This document shows, one piece after another, positions 8,720 through 20,441 of a stretch of 23,981 nt of DNA; the first letter of the stretch is position 1, and each line of letters begins with the position of its first letter. Position numbers and translations under genes: made by a program. Source of the DNA: Zygnema cylindricum. Lineage: Eukaryota > Streptophyta > Zygnematophyceae > Zygnematales > Zygnemataceae. Below the pieces are notes generated by a model that searched no databases, was not told the DNA's origin, and worked only from the letters and a program-made list of their open reading frames with translations. The stretch is from NCBI GenBank assembly GCA_037447655.1, contig JBBHKE010000167.1, forward strand, positions 87,501 through 111,481, given 5' to 3'.

Positions 8720-11700
8720 TCAGGAAAAGAATTCGTTATCTTGGTGATCTGCCTCGGCGTCCTCGGCGTCCGCATCTTCTTCCGCATCACCGGCATCCGG
8801 ATCTTGACCCTGTCCCTCACCAACAATTACACATTCCGTCATTTATATTTCAATCACCAGCAAATCCATCATTTAAATTTCAATCGCCGACAAATCCGTC
8901 ATCTATATGTCAATCACCAACGAATTTGTCATTTACACCTATATCACCAGCAATTCGTAAATCATCTTTCCATGAGAGGACCGAAAACACACCAAACTGA
9001 AAGCAACGCTAAAGAGAAAGGTCACGAGCCATATGTTTCAGATATAATAAGAACAAGTATAAGAATAAGAACACAGAAAGCTACAAGAGGAAACAAAACA
9101 TAATTTACACCGTGCATCGCTAGCAAAAATGTTCTCAATGCAAGTACTGTTTTCGTGGTATTGATTCTAAACTGGTCATGATGTGGATGATTAACAGCCG
9201 TTCATATAAATAACGTTGTAGGTGTACTAAGACCCTTATTTATGCTGTTATATTGTCAAAGACAAAAGAAAGGCGGCGCCTGGATTAGTGCTATGAACCT
9301 GATAGCGGTTCACAATGTACATACTACTGTTTTTTACGCAGGTAAAACTTTTGACAAGCTTTCCTTATGAACTCCAGTTGTCGGTAAAAAAAAAAACAAA
9401 AAAATTGAATTCTCACCTTAAGCAGCTTCTCGACTCGATGGAGTCCGATGCGTGCCTCCGCATTCCGTGGATTTATGCTGAAACAACCATCCCACAGATA
9501 CATATACACTAAGTGTTGCGATGTACTAACAGAAAAAAGGAGTGAAAACAAGTCACAAGTTCTACAATGCACCGAACTGCTACAGGTCGAAACTACAACC
9601 CTGCTCCATAAATTAAGGGCAAGTAAAAGCAGGATGCGCTTCATTCGGGACAGATAATGATGTTTATCCATTTCTGAATTGAAGGCAACGACAATGTATA
9701 GTTCGATACAGCCTTACGTAAGAAACAATGCGGCGAAAAAACCTAAAACGTACCTGAGGGCTGCTTCATAGTGGGTAAGAGCCTCCCCGAGCCGGCTTCC
9801 AGCTGCCAATACCTGACCAAGTTTTGCATGAAGGACATCGTTGGCCGCTTTTGCAATGTACCGTAGGAGTCTGTGGAACCTCCCAAATACAAATAACCTT
9901 AGGGCTTTTATCATTTTTGTATCTAATTCACCGCCCATTGCTATTAAGGTTAGTGAATCATTAGCGTTAACACCTTATTATAGTTAACTGCAATAACTTA
10001 AGTTCTGCCACATGGCTCAGTATGGGCCACTTGGCTTATCAATGGTGTTCAGACTAATTTATGATTTTGGGTAAAAAAAAGTCATTCGCTCGAATTAGAG
10101 TGATTAACAATAATAACGATGGGCAGTGTACTACACTGTCAATTACTATCAGAGTAAAGAAAGTATGAGTAACATGGCAGCATTGGAGTTAACAGAACTT
10201 ATAAAAAGTCAATCGACTTGGAAGCAAGATGTCTAATTAATGATGGTCAATCGCTCTAAATTAATTACGGCCCGGATTAAAAAAAGGGTTTGCAGTGTTA
10301 CGACCCGTGTCCACCTGTCAAAATGTGGCTATCACAAGTATCTTTACTCAGCATGACAGCCATACACAAACCTAAAAAATAACCTACATTGATAAATTTG
10401 CTAAAGACTGTCTTTCCTCAAAACAAGAGTCATTGGGCTACTTAAACAATCAAGTAAGTTAAGGCGGGTACTCTTTAGAAAAACCCATTCAAATCGTAGA
10501 AGGCCATTCTTGACCAACCAATGCGAGCTTCAAAAAAAAAATAGGCTGTACTGTAATTTCTGTAGCAATGTTTTAAGCATGAAAAAAAAAAAAAAAAAGG
10601 TCAATTGTATATATATTCACAATGAGCTGTTTTGAGAACAAATCAGAATTCAACAGTTCCCATTCTTCAAAACAATACAGCACCGCCGTCAATGTAAAAA
10701 AAATGTTACCTCGTGAATATTCGTGTGACATCTTCAGCCAATTATAGGGAGAACACAAAAGGTCTCGAAGAAAATAAATTTCACTTACAGCTCATAAGCC
10801 ACTCCATATCGCTCATCTGCTAGATGAAGGTCGGCCAATGCCACAACAGCTTCTAGACAATTTGGATCGTGACGAATTGCAGACTCGTAGAATTTTCGGG
10901 CCTGTCAAACATTCCAAAGTCATCACCCCAGATCTTAAAAGACAAGGTCGAATGGTAGGGAGGAATAAAACCGATCTTAGAAGCCACGGTAGAATGTTAG
11001 GTAGATAGATAAAACTGCTTTCATCATTCTCAACAAGAAACATGAATCACTCTCATCTGCAGCGATATGCAGACATAATTCTACGTGAAAATCCTATGAA
11101 TGTTTTCACAGCACAAAAACAGCTTTCACAACTTTACTCTTCTGTTTCTCTGTCGGGAATAATTCCCTTGAAATTCAGTCATGGACTTTGCATCATAACA
11201 CAACACAAGGCTAGAAATTCAAAGACGCAGAATAACATATATTTGAAGAGTAAAGAGTGAAAGATCTCAAAGAACAGAACAAAAACCAAACATCATGATA
11301 AACTCGAACTCTTATTCAAAATTGTGTAACTAGCTGCACTAGAACTTAACACAAAAAACAGGCAGAATGTGTATGAGATGTGTCTGAGATATTTAGGTCT
11401 TCACCTGACCAGGAATTTAACAATAAAGCAGTATTATTGCAAAGACCCACGATCTGGGAAATGCAGACTTAACCTCCACAATATGGTCATAAACTCCTGA
11501 ATGTGCTTCAATGTACACGTCATACAAAAATATTGCCAGGAGACAGGAACCCGCATATGTTAAATGGGATATAGTCACCTTATCGTGTTCATTGGCATTC
11601 TGAGCATAAACATGACCCACAAGGGTAATTGCCACTGCTGATTGGGGCATCGTTTTTATGGCTTCTCTGGCAGCTAAAAGCGCCTCTTTATGTTTCTCCT

Positions 11701-14700
11701 GAGCTAGATAAGCACGTACTAAACCTGCAAAAAGACCGTTCCATGCTTCACAAGTAAGCAAGCGAAGCATTTCAATAAACACCCAAGTACAATTCCATGC
11801 TGTTGACGAGATTTCAATTGCACAGAAAAGGGGCAGAAAACTAATGTGAAAGAAGAAACAGCACAAATTTTTAGGAAGGTACAGTGTCAGACCTTGTGAT
11901 GCACGCAGGTCAAAATGGAGCATTTGAACTTTTCTAAAAGCAGCGGCCGCGATATCCAATTTTCGAGAATCTAGTGCAGCATTACCCTGTTCACCATTAA
12001 AAAAAAAAAAAAAAAACAATTCGTAATTTGCCGGCCTGTCTCAAAGAAAGACTGTTGACCTTGACAGAAATCCTCCAAGTTTTTTGGATTTACTTTCACT
12101 GCTGTTAATGAGGCATCGGGGCAGAACAGCTTTACGTCATGTTGAGCAGGTAGCCTTATGGAAAAAAATAGACCCTTGTACCCAAAGGGAATAAGTTTCT
12201 GTGATGTCAAAAGACTCTGTCCATAATGATTGTGGCTAAATGCTAGATCTGCGAAATATTCTTCGCCACGCTAAACCGTCAGACAAGAAGAATTGCCCCA
12301 TAAAAGAAAGAAAAAAGGAAAAATATATACCTTCACAAGATGTGCCAATGCATGTCGCTCATCTGCACGAATCGCCTGTTAACAGCACACCCCTAAAATC
12401 ATTAATATCAAATTTTGACGACATACCAGACCATCATTTTAAAGGAAAGAATAGACCAAAAAAAACTCACAGATCGCGGCAACAAACGATAAGGCTGGAA
12501 TTTAAGAAGAACAGGCACACTTTTCAAGGACAAATAGACTCCGTATAAGTTTAAGAAGAGAGAATCTTGTCTTGCCTTTTCCACATAGGTCAGAGCCCGA
12601 TCAGGATCTTCCCTGGCTTGCCAAAAAATTGCCGTTGTAACCCAAGATTCTGGCTGACGAGGATCGGTATTCAGAACTTCATTTGTTAAACGATTGAGCA
12701 GGTTATCGGCCCGCCCTCCCAGTAGAAGAAAAGCATATTCGTCCATTGCTTGGACCAAATGAGAATCGAGTATTCGTGCCTGCGACAAACAGCAGTTTCC
12801 CTTTGGAATCTTGGAATGCGGGAATGTGTACAGTGTAGCTTTCTGTTTTCTTTTTGCCGTAAAAGTGTTTCTGACACATTTGTGTTGAAGCTTTTACACG
12901 AGGATAAAGCCTTGAACAGTGTAACTTACTCTCTGAACAGGTCTGTTCATCAACGGAGTAACTCGAAAACATGAACATTTGGTCCTAGCTAACAAACCAC
13001 AAAGGAACAAGCAATGAAGTTGTTGATGACGCATGCCCAACTTTGTGACATTGCTTTCCTTGCATGTCCATAGAAAAATTGATAGATGCACTTTCCTTGA
13101 TCTACAAGCAAAAAAACAATCAGTTCGATCCTTGCTTACATTTTGAAAAGACTGAAGTGCATCGTCAGAACGACCCAAGGCCGCTTCAGCCTGCAAACAA
13201 CAGAGAAGCAAGTGACAAAGATGGAGGGACGCTTCAACATTTTCTTCAAACAAACAAAACAAAATGTTCAGTCTTAAAACCTTTCTCGACCAGATCAATT
13301 TATTACCTTCAACAGACCAAGCAGTTGCTTAGTCACATTACAAGCGTGAATGGGCATATCCAAACATCAAAATCAGGGGCTTTCAAACAATTTGACACTT
13401 CACTCCATCAATCACATTCACTCCACCGATTACAGGCTATAGAAACCAGTTCCCAAGCAACACACAAGACTGCGTGAATCGCTATTAGCGTCAATTACAC
13501 TAATTCCGTGGAGGCCTTTTCTGCCCCCAGAACATAAAAAACCGTTAATAATACTAAATGCTTTTTTCTCAACACGGATTTAAGACAAATTGAAAGTCGT
13601 CCACATCGCTCAGACCTAAATTAGAATTCATGACACGGAAACAAACCCCACGCTATATATTTCTTCACGCTAATAGCGATTCACGGTGTACTGTTGAGAC
13701 ATATCTGTACAGCTGTCAACACACTGTCACAAGGATTCATCCATCAACTGACCTCCAAGCAAGCGGAGATCACAAGTGGGCAAGCGTTGCCTTCACGCCC
13801 TCACCCTGGCAATCTCCACTTGCAGGTAGACATTTCCTGGAAAGCGGTTCCCTAGGCTGCGGAGGTGGTTGAGAGCATCTGTGTAAAACCCACAACCATT
13901 TTTTATCAGGCTCTTTACTACTAAAACATGCTGCTATAACTCCTTGAGGTAAGCGTCTGGCAATGATTGGAATGGAATACGGCATAAAGAAGGGAAAACA
14001 CTTATGAAATGAACGCAACTGCAACAGCAGCCCCAAGCAAAAACTACGTCTTGATGCAGAGATTATGTGAATATGAGGCGAACTTTTATAGTCATGAGAC
14101 GCAGCAGAAGAATGTGCGTCCGCCAGTCTCTGCAGGCACCAAAACAAGCCAGTAATTTATTCAGAACCAAAGAAAGAAATGCACGAAAAACGGATATGAG
14201 CAGTGAGAGACATCATCTCTGGCAATATCAACCACAAACGAGAAAGAAAAATGTCCACGCTGACTCTAGGCTCAATATCAGTGTGCTGTGCCTCATCAAA
14301 CCCCTGAGACTTCACATAGTTGATTATCTGTTCAGCACAACAAGATCTTTCTTGAAGCATGGCTATGACAGCAAAGCTAGAGGTTAAAAAACCCCCAAAA
14401 AAGCCACAAACATAAAAATAAAAAAAGTGGCTCTTATGGGTGTAGAAGTTGTTGAAATACACTTCAAGTGTGTAGAAAGATTCAGGCAATCAATCAACAA
14501 GGGAGTTAGAGAGCTGACCGGGAGCCATCGTGAAGGATCCAATGAATCAGATCCGTGGCGATTTTTACCTGTTGTTGCTGGCTGCTAGCAAACAAACCGA
14601 CATCCCATGACTGGAAATAAGAACTAAATGTACATCACAAGACCACAATGATTACCACTACAAATATTGACGCCACTATTACAATTAACAACACTAATTT

Positions 14701-17700
14701 GGCCTCCATTTTCTTTTTCAAAATCATCAAAACCACATTTTGAAGGGGCCAATGTCTCCGTCAAAATTTGTACTATGAATTCTGATTCCGCAATTAAGAC
14801 TAAAAGACAATTTACTCTGATGGTATGGACAGTGTACTGCGATTCAGCTCCCGCAAGGATGCTGAAGCACAAAGCTTAATCCGCACGAGTGAAGGAAAAC
14901 GGAGGCCAGGTATAGTGTACAGGAGGCCAGGTATAGTGTACAGTTAAGAAACATACATGCAGTTGTCACCAAAATTTATGCTACAATCCCTGTGGATTCA
15001 CAATAAGCCTTCTTCAATGCTGCTATTATCAATTTACAATCTAGTTTTCTGGTTGGTTTCGAGAATTTTGTAAACCACGTTATTACATACCCATGAGATG
15101 AAAGCAGAGTGCACAAAGGCACGATGAAAGTGCCTTACCTGAGGGAGTTGAGCATGAATGTCTTTAGAGGACACTCCCAGCAAAGCCAGAGCTTTAATGG
15201 CTTCTACTACATATGGATTCTGCCTGCAAGTCCACCAAGACAAAGAAAAAACACGTGAATTTGCAGTTGAATGAAACAGTGACATTAATGCTTTAAATAT
15301 TTATGCAGACAAAAGAACCGCTAGAAGAATTTGAAGCCCTCAAAACATGCACCACAAAACAGTAATATGCCAATGCCTGTGAACTTACTTTTAACAAAAA
15401 TGAAAAGGACAGAACAACCTCTCTTCAGATTATATAATGACAACTATGTCTGACCAAACAAAGTGTATCAATTTAACAGGTACACATAATATTGAAAAGG
15501 AGGGGCGTACCTGAGGCACTCTTTATATGATACTACAGCTGCACGTTCATATCCACTACTATGATACAATCGAGCAAGCATAAGTGTCGTCTGCAAGTTT
15601 CGCAGCCTTGAAGGAATGCCTTCTAACTGCAATCCCATAAATATACAAAGTACCAATAATTTATCGTCAGCAAACACAGCAAACGAAAGGTGAGGGAAAA
15701 CACTACAAATCACATAAACTGCAAATTACATACACTGCAACTGAAGCATGACAAAGTTTCACTATTGTACTGTAAATGTTCAGGCATCAATTGGAACAGA
15801 TTTGACTGGACTAGTGGCCTGCACAGCTTGTTGATAAGAAAAAATAATTTTCAGCTGTAAATCCAGTGTATAGGTTTATAGCCGACCCTAATATAGAATG
15901 TCTCGACCAGTTACAAAAAATCAGGGACTGATTCAAATTTCAACAATAGTAACGGTTTATGGCCTAAAAGGTGCATTTAATTATGGATAAAATCCCATTT
16001 TTATTTGTCTGGACAGCAAACTGATGCAAAATCGTATCACTCACCTCAGTTAAGGCAGCCCGGGTCTCCTTAAGGGCTACATAACATTGTGCCACCTTGA
16101 ACTTCACCTGAAGCATATTATACAAAAGATTCTTCACTTAATTCTCTGATGTCAAAACAACAAATTTCTGAAATAATGCCTAATGGCTGAATAGGTGACG
16201 AACAACTGACGCACAATAAGCTTTCACAAGGCTCAGGGGCTTGATACAATATCTACCCCTCAGCTTCTTTTATTCCTGGGGTTTACTGACTCAGACTACT
16301 GAAACTCGTCCCATTTTGCCGGAACAGATGAAAATAAACCTAACGCTACACGCCCATCGCTATTAGCGTAAGGGAATTATTACTGTGAATGCAGTCTTAG
16401 AATGTATAATACTAATTTACTCTAGAGAGACGTGGCAGATTGTAGTCCACTCCCTTATATGCTGCTGATAACACTATTTTTTGATTTTCGGTCGAAAGAA
16501 GCCGCGACCAAAACAGTGTTATAAACAGTAATAGCAATAAGCTGTGTACCTATGCTCCCCAAGCATAGCAGGCCAGCTTATTGCAAGGAAGCAGGACCAA
16601 GATAGCAATATCGAAAGAAAAAACGAAGAAGATAACGATCAGTTTTCTTACCTCAGCATCGCTGGTACCGGCAATGGAAGAGCCTTGGCCAATGGGAACG
16701 CCAGTAGTTGGGATGGAAGGTATAGACCCAGCCTGCTTGTTTTGAAGAGAGCCGGTTCTCGCACTCAAGCTCTGGCGAGCCGGTGGACCGACTTTGCTCA
16801 ACTGCTGCGCTTGTTTGTACGTGTTCTGCATCCAATGGAAAGAGAAGAGGCTTTTAGGCTTTTGAAGAGTTTTTCGGGGGTTTTTCAACGTGTTTTTTAG
16901 GGGTTTTTGAAGGGTTTTTGAACAGACTGCTGATGCCACTTCATGAAACAAACAAATAATACGCTTGTTCGTAAATGTTCTGCATGAAATGGACAAGGCA
17001 GAGGTTGCCTTACTAAAATTTTTTGGGGTTCTCTTGGGATTTTTGAAAATTTCTGAAGGTTTTATAAGGGTTTTTTAAGAGATTGCTGATTGCTATTTCA
17101 TGAAAAAAATGCATAACAAGCTTGTTTACAAATGTTCTGCATGAGATGGACAAGGCTGAGGCTTCTAGTACAATATTTTGGGAATTTTAGGGTTTGCTCG
17201 GGCTTTCATAGACTTTTGGAAGAGCTTTCTGATGCTGCATCATGAAATAAATGCATAATAATAAACTGCCACAGACATAAGGCCAAAAGTCATAGACGAA
17301 GTTCAGAATCCATCATTACCGGGGGAAACAAAAATCACAAAACAAAAGGAGTTATAAGAAAGGTGAAAACCAGGAGGATAGAGGAAGTGAGACGTAAGTC
17401 ACGTAATCTGTTATTGGTACTCACCAAAGCTCGTCGGTACTCTTGTTTGCCATGAAGAGCATCGGCATAGAGAACCTGTGTATAAGAACAGAACTCAGTG
17501 AGAAAGTTCATCAGCCAACAACAGCAATTTTCCAAACAAATTTTAGTTTCTTTATAGGGTGTTACACATGCCGAGTTACTGGTGTCACTGGCCAGTAATT
17601 GCAGTAACCATACAGACAGTGTTTGGTTTGTACAATTTTCTGTACGGTTACAGTAACACCAGTAATAGCTATACTAATTGTGATTTAAATCCTATGTTGG

Positions 17701-19026
17701 AAAATTTACCTCGTTTGATGTAAATGAGATGGATTTCAGATTATCTTTATCAAGACCACCTGTATGGCGAATGCAAGCAAAAAACAATAGAGGAGGTGAC
17801 CTCACCACCAGGCTTAGATTATAACACAAAGGGTTTGAGCATATTTTTATCTTTGGAACACAACACCCTCCCCCCCATCCTCCCTCCTTTTTCCAACTAG
17901 TGTCTTTACTCCCCTGTCCCCCTCTCTAAAAACCCTAAGAACCCTGGAACGCCCTGAGAATCTGGAAAGGATCATCCAAAAACCCTTAAAAACTTCTAAA
18001 AACCTTAGAGAAACCTTCAGAAACCCCTGAAAAGACCAGAGAAAGTGAGGCAGGATACCAGATTTTCTGCTCGAGCAGTGGATGAGACATCCAAACAGGC
18101 ACTTGTTGCAGATACCAGGAAGCTTCCCTGCAAACCAAATTTAAACCATAGTAATCCATATTAAACCACAGAATTCCGTATTAAACCATATAAATCCACC
18201 CATTAAACCATATCAAAATATGTTAACCCGTATTAAATCGTATTTATCCATATTAAACCATATGAAACCAAATTAATCCATATTATTAACTCATATTCAA
18301 TCATATTAATCCATTTTCAACCATATTGATCCATATTAAACCATATTATCAATATTCTTGATCCATATTAACCATAATAATCAATATTACTACACGAGAT
18401 TAAATATTCCGTACTGTACACAGCCACAGGATTTCAATGGCATTGGGTAATACGGGGAGGGCGAGGGGGAGAGGTGGGGGGAGGGAAAGGGAGGGGAGAG
18501 GGGGGCCGGGGAGGGGGAAAGGAAGGGGAAGGGGGAGGGAGAGGGAGAGTGGTGGAAGTCATTAAGGGCGTCAGCAAGGTTCATGTGTACAACTAGCTGG
18601 TAAGGAGCTATTTGATCCGAAAATGAGTATTATTATGTATGAGCAGATAAATGAATCCTTAACTCATCATAATCCTTAAATTAGAATGTGATTCTAAGCG
18701 TGACCTTGTGACATCACACTCTTATCTTGTAATAAGCAACAGTAGGACCAGCCAGATAAAATATCGAAAACTAAAAAAGGCTGGAAAAATTCTGCATTTT
18801 TGCGAAATAATTCAGTTTCAAACAATGTATGTAATACGAGATACAGGAGGCAAAAAAGGAGGGGGGGAGGGAGGGAGTGAGGGAGGGAGGGAGGGAGGGA
18901 GGGAGGGAGGGAGCGAGGGAGGGAAGGGAGGAGGTGGAATAAGGTGTGTCTCTTTACCAGTGTCGCTGCCGAATCATACAAGCGTTGATCCAGCAGTCCA
19001 ACTAATTGTTCTCGCATGACATCCAT
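8720..19026 (-). CDS. APC7: Anaphase-promoting complex subunit 7, 19 exons
   Basis: Exons in coding order: 19026-18958, 18127-18059, 17475-17425, 16825-16652, 16107-16045, 15626-15511, 15223-15139, 14610-14569, 14129-14084, 13878-13805, 13190-13140, 12779-12576, 12375-12331, 11986-11893, 11724-11579, 10901-10789, 9870-9754, 9477-9417, 8809-8720. Together they make 1710 bases: 569 residues and TGA, close to plant APC7 (about 560). All joins keep frame. The start MDVMREQLVGLLDQRLYDSA matches the family's N-terminus. Tetratricopeptide-like helices fill about residues 20-540, for example the stretches around EYRRAL (59-63), MDEYAFLL (292-299) and ARKFYESA (444-451). The tail 541-569 is acidic. 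APC7 is a scaffold in the arm of the APC/C ubiquitin ligase that binds activators; it acts in the nucleus in mitosis. All introns are GT-AG except intron 12, which is GC-AG. The exon 9 donor (AAAA/GTTCGC) is weak. The least certain exon is exon 8 (42 bases), where the family is variable. Confidence 0.93.
8837..8956. repeat. 30-bp tandem repeat, four copies, APC7 intron 18
   Basis: Units start at 8837, 8867, 8897 and 8927. Each has the form CGTCATTTATATTTCAATCACCAGCAAATC with several changes. The array ends about 27 bases before the acceptor of the last exon, so in the sense direction it occupies the 3' part of the intron, where a branch point would lie. Confidence 0.85.
9106..9319. mobile_element. 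Miniature transposon, TACAC family, copy 2, in APC7 intron 18
   Basis: The left end TACACCGTGCATCGCTAGC and the reverse complement of the right end, TACATTGTGAACCGCTATC, are similar terminal inverted repeats. The length of 214 bp agrees with the better copies. A second end-like sequence at 9210-9226 (AATAACG..GGTGTA) makes an alternative right border possible. Confidence 0.6.
9927..10130. mobile_element. Miniature transposon, TACAC family, copy 3, in APC7 intron 16
   Basis: The left end TTCACCGCCCATTGCTATTA pairs with the right end TAATAACGATGGGCAGTGTA at 16 of 20 positions. Length is 204 bp. The interior resembles copy 1. Confidence 0.75.
12571..12576 (-). other. GC-type 5' splice site of APC7 intron 12
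   Basis: Exon 12 ends GAAAAG and the intron begins GCAAGA. The rule-like AAG/GCAAG context is that of the known GC-AG class of U2 introns. Only this junction joins YVEK to AIRADERHA, which matches the family; a GT at the nearby TATGTGG would lose conserved codons. Confidence 0.8.
13467..13690. mobile_element. Miniature transposon, TACAC family, copy 4, in APC7 intron 10
   Basis: A perfect 19-bp inverted repeat, CGTGAATCGCTATTAGCGT at 13473-13491 and its complement at 13667-13685, lies a few bases inside each end. The right end reads GGTGTA as in the other copies. Length is about 224 bp. No coding capacity is seen. Confidence 0.8.
14901..14942. repeat. 21-bp perfect tandem duplication, APC7 intron 7
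   Basis: Two identical units of 21 bases beginning GGAGGCCAGGTATAGTGTAC stand side by side at 14901-14921 and 14922-14942. Perfect identity suggests a recent event. Confidence 0.95.
16347..16548. mobile_element. Miniature transposon, TACAC family, copy 5, in APC7 intron 4
   Basis: The left end TACACGCCCATCGCTATTAG and the complement of the right end, TACACAGCTTATTGCTATTA, pair with one gap and about five changes. Length is 202 bp. The interior (ACGTGGCAGATTGTA, CTCCCT, AACACTATT) is shared with the copy at 22928-23113. Confidence 0.7.
16808..17268. repeat. About 155-bp tandem repeat, three copies, spanning the APC7 exon 4 acceptor
   Basis: Units begin at 16808, 16962 and 17119. Each opens with a CGCTTGTTT-like stretch, then GTTCTGCAT, a GG..AAGG.(A/T)GAGG purine segment, T- and G-rich runs, and a CTGATGC..TTCATGAAA end. 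In the first unit the opening 18 bases are the start of exon 4. The other two carry copies of those 18 bases and of the ATGCAG acceptor inside intron 3. Confidence 0.85.
17576..17665. repeat. Short inverted-repeat element in APC7 intron 2
   Basis: TTACTGGTGT at 17576-17585 and ACACCAGTAA at 17656-17665 are perfect complements. The pairing resumes inside (GTAACCATACAGA with TCTGTACGGTTAC) after a small insertion. The 90-bp unit looks like a tiny foldback transposon, with no clear target duplication. Confidence 0.55.
18143..18390. repeat. Degenerate 10/20-bp minisatellite next to the APC7 exon 2 acceptor
   Basis: Units of the form AAACCATATT / AATCCATATT repeat with many changes for about 250 bases. 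On the coding strand the array runs to within about 15 bases of the TTTGCAG acceptor of exon 2 and gives it a T-rich lead-in (ATATGGTTTAATATGGATT). Confidence 0.8.
18453..18549. repeat. G-rich purine tract, APC7 intron 1
   Basis: Nearly all purine on the plus strand, with many runs of three to six G. It could form G-quadruplexes or triplex DNA. The APC7 transcript carries the C-rich strand here. Confidence 0.9.
18857..18935. repeat. (GGGA)n tract just inside APC7 intron 1
   Basis: GGGA/GGGAGGGAG repeats, interrupted by single GTGA and GCGA units, begin about 22 bases into the intron in the sense direction. In the APC7 sense the tract is CCCT-rich pyrimidine. Confidence 0.92.
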
Positions 19027-19280
19027 TTCTAAAAAAGTACAAAAAGAAGTCCAAAAAACAAACGTACGGACAAAAAACTTGACGACTGCAAAAAACACAG
19101 AAGCATAGAATATCTGTATATTCAAGGAAAAAGAAAAGAGAAAAAAGAACGTAGCTTTTCCTGACTATCACACAGGTACCTACAGTTCTACAGAGCTACA
19201 AAATGATACGATAGGGTGGGAACAATTTTGGCCTTCGTTTTTTTAAGCTACAGTACTGGCGCTATCTTTCGGTCTTACCC

Positions 19281-19584
19281 ATAGTTCAAAAGTAGGTGAA
19301 AGTAGGCCCATACAATATGCCTATTATATGCAAAACATACAGTATGGCCTTAAGACCCATATTGTATTCGGAACTATTCGGACCAATTAAAACATTCTGA
19401 CCAAAAATTAGACCAATTAAAGCATTTGGACCAAAAAAATTTATTTACACCGTCAGATTCGGACGATCGGACGGTCGCTGATCAAAGTATCGATCTAAGA
19501 AGATCACATGAAAAGCCCATAACACAACTTACGATAAAGGCGCCGACCAAAGGCCTACCATAAAAACGCCTACTTTTGAACTAT
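19281..19584. mobile_element. Miniature transposon with 10-bp target duplication (Mutator-like)
   Basis: A perfect 16-bp terminal inverted repeat, ATAGTTCAAAAGTAGG and its complement, bounds 304 bases. The identical decamer GGTCTTACCC flanks it at 19271-19280 and 19585-19594. A 9-11-bp duplication is typical of Mutator-like elements; hAT elements give 8. The interior has no coding frame and two GACCAATTAAA motifs. Perfect ends and duplication suggest a fairly young insertion. Confidence 0.8.
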
Positions 19585-19803
19585 GGTCTTACCCCATACA
19601 TTTTAGTATTTTACCCTACATACGTAACCGTACTCGTTAACTACAGTACAGTACAGTGGCCGTTCGACGTAGCTGAAACACACTCGATGAATGTACGATT
19701 GTACGACCTATGAAACAAAAAATATCCCAACGGCTCTGGTTCTTTCCACGTGTACATTCGTTTTTGCACGAACACCGAACCTAGTCTGTACTGTACTGTA
19801 CTG

Positions 19804-20022
19804 TACACCGCCAATCGTTATTAGCGTTGTGTACGCTAATTCCGTCCCGCTTTTTTTTATTTATTCTCAAATAGAATTATCCACACTATTTAAAAAAAAG
19901 ACTAATTCTCAATTAGAATAGACGATTTCTTCGAAAATTTCCAAATTCCCAATTAGCGTAAACCACGCTAGTTATTCGTATACGCTAAAAAAACTTACAC
20001 GCTAATAACGATTGGCGGTGTA
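19804..20022. mobile_element. Miniature transposon, TACAC family, copy 6 (best preserved)
   Basis: The 24-bp terminal repeats at 19804-19827 and 19999-20022 are perfect complements, beginning TACACCGCCAATCGTTATTA. If the outer TA is the target duplication, the element starts CACCGCC, which would fit a Tc1/mariner-like mode of insertion. The interior holds more GCTAAT/ATTAGC motifs and no coding frame. Length is 219 bp. Confidence 0.88.
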
Positions 20023-20441
20023 GTGTTTCAACACGATAATCTAGTTTTTTTAGAGTATGCTTCTGAGACAATTGGCGGAATTTAGAAGTCATGCTTGTCA
20101 TTTTAACAACACGATGAATTTGATTTCAACTAACACGACAAAAAGTCCGCAAATTCAGTGCGGAGTGCATAAAGCCTTCCAGAAAAAAAATAAAAATTGA
20201 TATTAAACATTTCGTGCGTTTCACTTAATTTTGCTTTACGGCTATGGAAAAACGTATGATTTTTCTCATACATTGCAACTGTTGAAGCCAGGGTATGGGT
20301 AAGGAGTCTACTAGAGACAGCCATGTGTATGTTGAACAAAATTAGGACAAAATTAGCACGCTGCTTAACAATAATAGTAACTATTTTGAATAATATATAG
20401 CAATTTGAACTCGTAGCTAATATTAACTGGACTGCACATTC

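Larger units (their letters stand above)
19027..20441. promoter_or_regulatory. Divergent intergenic region between APC7 and the EAPP homologue
   Basis: The two start codons face away from each other across 1415 bases, so this region must hold both promoters. It is partly filled by two miniature transposons (19281-19584 and 19804-20022). The remaining parts are AT-rich with GTAC repeats. No clear TATA box stands out. ATTGGCGGAA at 20071-20080 resembles an E2F site, but a match of this length can arise by chance. Confidence 0.55.

Noticed and set aside
13128-13140. GTTCGATCC as a tRNA B-box
   Set aside because: It adjoins the APC7 exon 11 donor, and no A-box or cloverleaf arms could be drawn around it.
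14519-14568. A longer version of APC7 exon 8 ending at 14519 (donor GTCAGC)
   Set aside because: It would leave two extra bases and put exon 9 out of its conserved frame; the 14569 donor keeps frame.
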